Assembly (NCBI RefSeq): GCF_000721235.1
Contig: NZ_JOFH01000021.1
Location: 61,288 to 125,287 of the forward strand
Direction: 5' to 3'
From: Streptomyces olivaceus
GTDB taxonomy: Bacteria; Actinomycetota; Actinomycetes; Streptomycetales; Streptomycetaceae
DNA length: 64,000 bases
The notes below the pieces were generated by a model, which saw only the letters and a program-made list of their open reading frames with translations, was not told where the DNA came from and did no database searches. Position 1 is the stretch's first letter. The number at the start of each line of letters is the position of its first letter. Positions 58,888-64,000 of this stretch are shown here, one piece after another. A program made the translations under genes and the position numbers.

Positions 58888-59997
58888 ATGAACTCGCCAC
58901 CATCGCCGTCCGGAGCGGAGCACACCGACCGGTCGTCCATCCGCCTGGGTGCTCTCGTCCCGCTGACGCGGCCCGGCTGGGTCGAGGCGGGCCGACACCT
59001 GCTCGCAGGACTCGACCTGGCCGTTCGCGAGGTCAACGACGCCGGCGGGATCGACGGCAGACCACTGGAGTTGGTGGTCCGGGACACCGCGGCCGATCCG
59101 GAGCGGGCTGCGGCGGCCGTGGACGAACTGGCCCACTTGGGCGTGGCCGCCGTGGTGGGCGAGTATCACAGCGTGGTCGCCCGCGCCGCCGCCGCCCGGG
59201 CCGACGCCCTCGGCGTGCCGTTTCTCTGCTCGTCCGCGGTGCTCGACGCGCTCACCGAGGAGCCGACGGGGTGGGTTGCGCGTCTGGCTCCGGCCCAGTC
59301 CCACGGCTGGCGGATCTACGCGGACTTCCTCCTCCGCGCGGGTCGGCGTCGGATCGCCGTGGCGACCCAGCCGAGCGTCTACTGGGCGTCCGGGACGCGC
59401 GTCCTGCGGGACCACCTCGCTCCCCGCGGCGGCACGGTCCTCGAACTCGACGCGACGCTCACGCCCGAGGCTCTGTGCGACGCGCTCGTCGACCACGGCG
59501 CGACGGCGCTCCTCCTGCTGGTCGGCCATCCGGAGCCGGCGGTGCCGATCGTCCGGGCCGTCCGGGGCGACCGGCGGCTCGCGGAGATCCTCATCGGCGC
59601 TCCGGCCGGACAACCGGAGTTCGCCGAATGGGCCGCGGCGCTGGCTGAGGACGGCGCCGGGATCCCGTTCCTGCGCTACCTGCCCGAGCGCCTCGGTCCG
59701 CTCGGTGAACGCGTCGGGAAGGAGCTCCGCGGGCGGCTTGGCGAAGCGCCCTCCTTCGTCGCCTTCGAGGGCTGGGACACCGTCGCCGTCCTCGCTGCGG
59801 TGCTGCGTTCCCACGGCACGGACCGGGCGGCCGTCGCCGAGTCGTGGCCGCGCGTGGCGGTCGAGGGCACCCGCGGGCCGATCCGGTTCTCCCGCACGCC
59901 GGGCGTCGGCGTTTGGCAATGGACTTGGACACCGGTCCAAGTCGTCGACCGCGACCCGGCGGAACCCGACCGCTTCCGGATCCTCCACGCCGGCTGA
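58888..59997 (+). CDS. Cytosolic periplasmic-binding-protein-like protein (Peripla_BP_6)
   Basis: A 369-residue two-lobe protein of the branched-chain amino-acid/amide-binding (LivJ/AmiC) type. Family markers are IRLGALVPLTRPGW, GLDLAVREVNDAGGIDGRPLELVVRDT, and AVVGEYHSVVARAAA. It lacks a signal peptide or lipobox and no permease is nearby. It is therefore more likely an intracellular ligand sensor, like AmiC, than a transport subunit. GGGGAGACGCC precedes the ATG. Confidence 0.85.
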   Translation: MNSPPSPSGAEHTDRSSIRLGALVPLTRPGWVEAGRHLLAGLDLAVREVNDAGGIDGRPLELVVRDTAADPERAAAAVDELAHLGVAAVVGEYHSVVARAAAARADALGVPFLCSSAVLDALTEEPTGWVARLAPAQSHGWRIYADFLLRAGRRRIAVATQPSVYWASGTRVLRDHLAPRGGTVLELDATLTPEALCDALVDHGATALLLLVGHPEPAVPIVRAVRGDRRLAEILIGAPAGQPEFAEWAAALAEDGAGIPFLRYLPERLGPLGERVGKELRGRLGEAPSFVAFEGWDTVAVLAAVLRSHGTDRAAVAESWPRVAVEGTRGPIRFSRTPGVGVWQWTWTPVQVVDRDPAEPDRFRILHAG

Positions 59998-60367
59998 GTG
60001 AGTATGCGAGCCCGAGCGGAGCGGTGAGGCACGGGCACCGGGGCGGGCCTCACGTCGAGTCGGCGGCCGGCCGGTACCGCACCCGAGTCGACGGGGCACC
60101 GGTCCGCGGCCGTCTCCCGGGTCCACCGGTACCTCGTCCGCGAGGGGCCGGTGGGCCGCTGACCTCCTCAAAGAACCGGGTAGAGAACTACCCGCCCACC
60201 CACCCTCCACGCGCCCGGAGTTGGCCGTCACTCGTCCGAGTGACCCGCTTGCAGGCGCCCGATTCGGGCGGCTACGTTCGCCGCAACGAACGCACACAAG
60301 TCGGCCCCCGCCAAGGATTCGCAGTCCCGGCGAGGGCCTGACCGATCAGGAAGTCGACACCTTCCCA
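59998..60367. other. Intergenic region without a supported gene
   Basis: About 370 bases between two plus-strand genes. I see no convincing gene, hairpin or operator. Confidence 0.45.
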
Positions 60368-61210
60368 ATGGCTGACTCGCAGTCTAACGCGCCCCTGCGC
60401 GCCAACGCCGGTACCCCGACCTCCGGCGTGCTCCACGTCCGCACGCGGCTCACCGCCGACTTCACCGTGGTCTCCAACGCCCTCGCCCAGCGACGCGGCA
60501 GCGCGGTCACCGTCGGCGTGGCGGTGTACATCCTGTCGCTCCCCGACGGCGCCCCCGTGACCATCGCCGCGCTGTGCGAGCACTTCAGCGAGGGCGAGAT
60601 CCTGATCTCCCGCGCCCTGAGGGAGCTGGAAGCCGCCGGGTACCTGGAACGCCGCCGCGAGCGCCTCCCCTCCGGCCAGATCCGCACCCGGACCTCCTTC
60701 TACGACGTACCCGGCGTCCGTGGTCGGGCCCGACCCCCCGGACCGCCGCCGCATCGCCCTCGGCCCTTGCCGCAGCCCGCCGCCCCCGTACCGGACGAGC
60801 CGGGGACACCGGCGCCCGTGCTCGCCGATGCCGACCCGGAGGCGATCGCCGTGCTGACCGCCCTGCGCCGGGTCGACGCGCGCCTCGTGCTGTCCGCCCG
60901 GGAGGCCGCGCGTCTGGCGCCCGCCGTGTCCGAGTGGCTGGCGGCCGGTGTCGCACCGCGCGAGATCACCGAGCTGCTGACCGCAGGGCTCCCGGACCGC
61001 TTCCGGGGGCGGCCGGCCGGCGTCCTGGCCTTCCGGCTCCGCGAGACACCGCTGCCCGGACCACCCAAGCCGATCGTGCTGCCCCGCCCGGCCCTGCTGC
61101 CCTTCCAGACCTGCGACGGCTGCGAGCGCGCCTTCCGCGCCCCCACCCCCGGCCACTGCCGAACCTGCCGGGACCACCTCCCCGGCAACCAGCTCCGCGC
61201 GGCCGGCTGA
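60368..61210 (+). CDS. Winged-helix DNA-binding protein with C-terminal zinc motif
   Basis: A 280-residue protein. A MarR/PadR-like winged helix occupies residues about 28-110 (NALAQRRGSAVTVGVAVYILSL; LISRALRELEAAGYLERRRE). A proline-rich linker and a helical region (LSAREAARLAPAVSEWLAAGV) follow. The end is a C-x2-C...C-x2-C motif (CDGCERAF and CRTCRDH), probably zinc-binding. Related proteins are frequent in Streptomyces as multi-copy regulators near the bld/whi type genes, but no precise role is known. It is entirely overlapped on the other strand by the read-through frame of the Clp-N-repeat gene. Confidence 0.8.
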   Translation: MADSQSNAPLRANAGTPTSGVLHVRTRLTADFTVVSNALAQRRGSAVTVGVAVYILSLPDGAPVTIAALCEHFSEGEILISRALRELEAAGYLERRRERLPSGQIRTRTSFYDVPGVRGRARPPGPPPHRPRPLPQPAAPVPDEPGTPAPVLADADPEAIAVLTALRRVDARLVLSAREAARLAPAVSEWLAAGVAPREITELLTAGLPDRFRGRPAGVLAFRLRETPLPGPPKPIVLPRPALLPFQTCDGCERAFRAPTPGHCRTCRDHLPGNQLRAAG

Positions 61211-62452
61211 ACCCACGCCGCGTGTTCGTCCTACGCCGCCCGCGACGCACCCCCCCGGCACGCGGAGTTCCGGCTCCGCTCGGAGGGCGGGGACGTCGGT
61301 GCCGATGTCGGTGAGGATGCGTTCGATGTCCGCCTGGGACTCCGTGTCCGTGCCGGTGTCGTGGAGGAGGGCGGCCAGGAGGTGGGTCGTGCCGACCGTG
61401 GGGGCGTTACGGGAGGAGGCGGTCAGCTCCGTGACGTGGAGGAGGCGGCGGTCGGAGTCGGAGGTGCTGTCCACCTCCGGGGGGACGCCGTCGATGCCGG
61501 TGGTGGGGAGCAGGGCGCGGGCCAGGGCGTCCTGGCGTGCGCCGTGCCGGTGCAGGAGTTCCGCTCCGCGGTTGTCGGCCCGCAGGTTCTCGGGGAGTTC
61601 GCGCTGCGCGACCGTCAACGACCGGTCCAGCGCCAGGATGGCAAGGAGTACGTCGGCGGGCTCCGTCGCCGACGCCCCTCGCCGTACCGCCGAACGCTGC
61701 GCCTCCGAGCGCACCACGGCCACCACCGCGGAGCCGAACCCGGCGCCGCCGCCGAAGATCCAGGCGGTGAACTTCCGGGTCAGCGGGTTGCCGCTCTTGC
61801 CGAAGGTGCCCGCCTTGCGGAGCACCAGCACCGAGGAGGGCTCCGGCACTTCGTCGCTGCCCCGCAGCTCGTCCAGCGCGGTCGCGGCGGCGGAGATGTC
61901 CAGCTTCTGCACCACCATGGCTTCGCTGGCCCGGGTGTCGGGCAGGTCGACCAGTGCGCGCGCCACATGCCGGACGTGCACGGAGATGCTGCCCTCCTCC
62001 CGCGCGCTCTCCAGCGCCTTGCGCAGGCAGGCGCGGAACGCGCCGGTCATCGGGGGGAGTTCGAGGCTCTGCTGCTCCTCTTCCTTCTTCTTGCGGTTCT
62101 TCCAGCGCCGCCTCTTGGCCTCGTCCTGCCAGACCTCGCGCCAGAACGCGTCGATGTTCCGCTCGTCGGCCGGGTCCCCCGTGCCGCCGTCGCCCGCGTC
62201 GTCGCTGACCCACACGGAGGTGCCGCGGACGCCGATCGACCCGCCGAGCGAACCGGCGTTCCGCATGCCGGGGGCGATCGCGGAGCCCGCGGCCCAGTCG
62301 CCCGACACGAGGGCGCTCAGCAGGCTCTCCGTACCGATGTCCGCGCGTTCCTGCTTGGCCACCGTGCGTACCGTCTCCAGCAGCAGCTTGAGGACGTCCC
62401 TCTCGAACTCGGTGGTCGCGCCGGTGTGGTCGACAGGCTCGCGCTGGCTCAT
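61211..62452 (-). CDS. Clp-N-repeat protein (frame stays open to 60272)
   Basis: A helical protein built of three or four Clp amino-terminal-type repeats. Examples are LLLETVRTVAKQERADIGTESLLSAL, LESAREEGSISVHVRHVARALV and NAPTVGTTHLLAALL. Such repeats bind adaptor or substrate in ClpA/ClpC, but no ATPase domain follows. The family-like sequence ends near 61240 (TDVPALRAEPEL). After that no stop occurs until 60272, which would append about 310 residues antisense to the winged-helix gene. The stop was probably lost, or the tail is translated. I give the boundary at the end of recognisable sequence. ATG at 62452. Confidence 0.65.
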
Positions 62453-62638
62453 CGGGCCTTCCTCTCCGTGGGGTTCATCCGCTGAGGAAGACGCTAGGTC
62501 AGCGCGCCCCGGCTCCGCGTCGGCCGACCGGCCATGCTCTCGGTCCGAACGGCCTGCCACGATTGTCGGACCCTGCCTCTACGCTCGGCACACTGTCAGC
62601 GCGGCCCGGTGTGCCGCCCGTGGAAAGCAGGAGCTGTG

Positions 62639-63088
62639 GTGCGTGTACTGCCGACGACCGACGAGGACTCCCCGCCCATCCTGGTGGTCCGCACCGACTA
62701 CCGGGACGACGCGGCCTGGCAGCGGCTGAAGGCCGACCTCGACGTGCCCTGGGTGTTCGACGAGAGGGACGAGGACAACGGCCGTCTCAAGGAGGACGTC
62801 CTCTTCGTCGAGGATCCGTCGTGGACGGGCGCCGGCCCCGCCGAGATACTCGCCGTCCTCACGGCGTCGGACGAGTGCGGCTGGGAGGTGGTCTTCGTCG
62901 CCGACCGCGCCGGCCTGAGCGGCCCGCGGCCGACGCTCCTCGCGGTGAGTACCGACCCGGAGGAGGAGACGCCTCCCTTCCGGGTGGCGGCCCTGTCCAC
63001 TCCGCACGAGATGCACTGCAACCTGGGCATCGCCAACATGGACTTCAGTGATTTCGAGGGCTGGGACGGTCTGCCCGAGGGGGGTTGA
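62639..63088 (+). CDS. Small acidic protein (DUF6924-like)
   Basis: A 149-residue acidic protein. It begins with LVVRTDYRDDAAWQRLKADL, typical of a family that I associate with DUF6924, and continues with EILAVLTASDECGWEVVFVAD. It ends MHCNLGIANMDFSDFEGW. No catalytic motif or membrane segment is visible. The GTG at 62639 is favoured because AGGAG ends five bases upstream; the GTG at 62636 is too close. Its end overlaps the CPBP gene by 44 bases on the other strand. Confidence 0.7.
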   Translation: MRVLPTTDEDSPPILVVRTDYRDDAAWQRLKADLDVPWVFDERDEDNGRLKEDVLFVEDPSWTGAGPAEILAVLTASDECGWEVVFVADRAGLSGPRPTLLAVSTDPEEETPPFRVAALSTPHEMHCNLGIANMDFSDFEGWDGLPEGG

Positions 63089-63950
63089 CCGATCGGCCCG
63101 TCGTGCGGCCTCGGTGGGTGAGAAGGAGGACGGTCACCGTGACGGCCTGGATGCCGATGATCATCGCCTGGACCTCCGGGGCCTCGACGGCCAGCAGGAT
63201 CATCGTCATGTTGACCGCAAAGTGCGTCGCGATCGAGGCGACGATGCCGGCCCGCTCGTAGGCGGCGGTGACCAGCATGGCCATCGGGATGTTGCTGGCG
63301 ACGAAGAGGATGCCGCTCGGAGTGGCGAGGCCCAGGTCGTGCTGCACGGTGCCGTCGATGAAGAACAGGGGAAGGTGCCAGACGGCCCAGACGGCGCCGA
63401 GGACCAGGCAGACCCGGAAGGTGCCCATCGTCGCGCGGAGCCTCGGGTAGGCGGTGCCGCGCCAGCCGGGCTCCTCGGACAGCGGGCCGCTGACCAGCAT
63501 GCCGACGAGGAACGCCGCCGGTCCGCCGAAGTCCTCGACGGTGTCCTTCGCCACGTCCAGGCTGAGTTCCGGGCCGCCCGCCCGGCTCGCCAGCAGCGCC
63601 GCGGCCAGGACCGTCGCCGAGCCCAGCACCAGCAGCAGTACCGCCCGCAGCAGGTGCGCCGCGCGGAAGCGGACCACGTGCCCGGGGGCGGGCTCGCCGC
63701 GCCGGCGGCGTCGGACGCGGACGACCAGGGCGCCGATCAGCGGCCCGAAGGCACCCAGCATGTAGGGGGCGTTGGCGGCCTCGTTGGTCTCCGTGCCGCC
63801 GAGCGCGATCGCCGCGCCCCAGGAGAGCCAGCTCACCGCGAAGGCGATGACCATGAAGAGGGTGAGGTCGGCGCGGTAGTGGTGGGGAGCGGGGGCGACC
63901 GGTGCGGTCCCGTGCGTGGGAGCGGGCGCGGACGTGTGTGAAGTGAGCAT
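63045..63950 (-). CDS. CPBP-family intramembrane metalloprotease
   Basis: A 301-residue protein with about eight membrane segments. The CAAX-protease/bacteriocin-processing motifs are present: EEPGWR (the EExxxR motif), then VWAVWHLPLFF (His), then THFAVN (His). Bacterial CPBP proteins can confer bacteriocin immunity or process peptides. No precursor is adjacent, and the lantibiotic cluster is 30 kb away. AAGGATT precedes the ATG at 63950. Confidence 0.9.
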   Translation of the reverse strand: MLTSHTSAPAPTHGTAPVAPAPHHYRADLTLFMVIAFAVSWLSWGAAIALGGTETNEAANAPYMLGAFGPLIGALVVRVRRRRRGEPAPGHVVRFRAAHLLRAVLLLVLGSATVLAAALLASRAGGPELSLDVAKDTVEDFGGPAAFLVGMLVSGPLSEEPGWRGTAYPRLRATMGTFRVCLVLGAVWAVWHLPLFFIDGTVQHDLGLATPSGILFVASNIPMAMLVTAAYERAGIVASIATHFAVNMTMILLAVEAPEVQAMIIGIQAVTVTVLLLTHRGRTTGRSVNPPRADRPSPRNH

Positions 63951-64000
63951 GCCAATCCTTGGGGTGTGGGGCGCCCGTGGAGGGACGGGCGGGGCGGGCG

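Overview
The window is high-GC actinobacterial DNA and almost certainly a Streptomyces chromosome. It has GTG starts, overlapping stop/start junctions, a WhiB-family gene, a SARP regulator and F420-type chemistry. The left end carries a core block whose order matches, from memory, the S. coelicolor wblA neighbourhood: two ArsA-like ATPases (2-2528), wblA (2657-2998, minus), a class A penicillin-binding protein (3458-5761), a YqeY-like protein (5898-6362, minus), a metallophosphoesterase (6638-7567), a Pr6Pr membrane protein (7725-8483) and tRNA-Pro(CGG) (8551-8624).

From about 8.6 to 14.4 kb, just downstream of the tRNA, lies an accessory patch. It holds a PD-(D/E)XK nuclease-like protein, an SDR gene with a frameshifted 5' end, an anti-sigma-like ATPase that has lost its own stop, a DUF397 remnant, and a two-gene TIR/NB-ARC system. 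In that system a small membrane protein and a TIR-NB-ARC protein share the same C-terminal domain. A 13-bp direct repeat (8632-8644 and 14387-14399) brackets the patch. A nucleotidyltransferase and a divergently organised ABC transporter/regulator locus follow (14556-18571).

From 18888 to about 33041 is a class II lanthipeptide cluster. It contains an immunity-type ABC transporter, two 54-aa precursors, LanM1, a C39-peptidase ABC exporter, LanM2, a small membrane protein, a luciferase-like oxidoreductase, a flavin-dependent halogenase-like enzyme and a SARP. The precursors closely resemble the alpha and beta peptides of the two-component lantibiotic lacticin 3147, and the order A1-A2-M1-T-M2-J is the same. 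The halogenase and the luciferase-like enzyme suggest a halogenated, possibly D-Ala-containing, two-component lantibiotic.

From about 34.9 to 54.1 kb is a large cluster of signalling and conflict-type genes. One minus-strand operon encodes FHA, ClpB-like AAA+, coiled-coil and membrane Ser/Thr kinase proteins. Opposite it are a macro-domain protein with a collagen-like linker, a convergent radical-SAM activase, and an operon encoding a helical protein, a vWA-like lipoprotein and a 4-TM coiled-coil protein. A tightly overlapping minus-strand trio encodes a TPR-CHAT protease, a ParS/MbcA-like antitoxin and a RES-domain toxin. A zinc-ribbon/3-TM pair follows.

The right end (54250-64000) has a MacB/FtsX-type ABC transporter, a secreted three-repeat beta-trefoil protein, a cytosolic periplasmic-binding-protein homologue, a winged-helix protein overlapped antisense by a Clp-N-repeat protein, a small acidic protein and a CPBP membrane protease. 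Short degenerate tandem repeats (11-24 bp) recur at several gene ends and starts across the window. All assignments come from reading the sequence; no database search was run.
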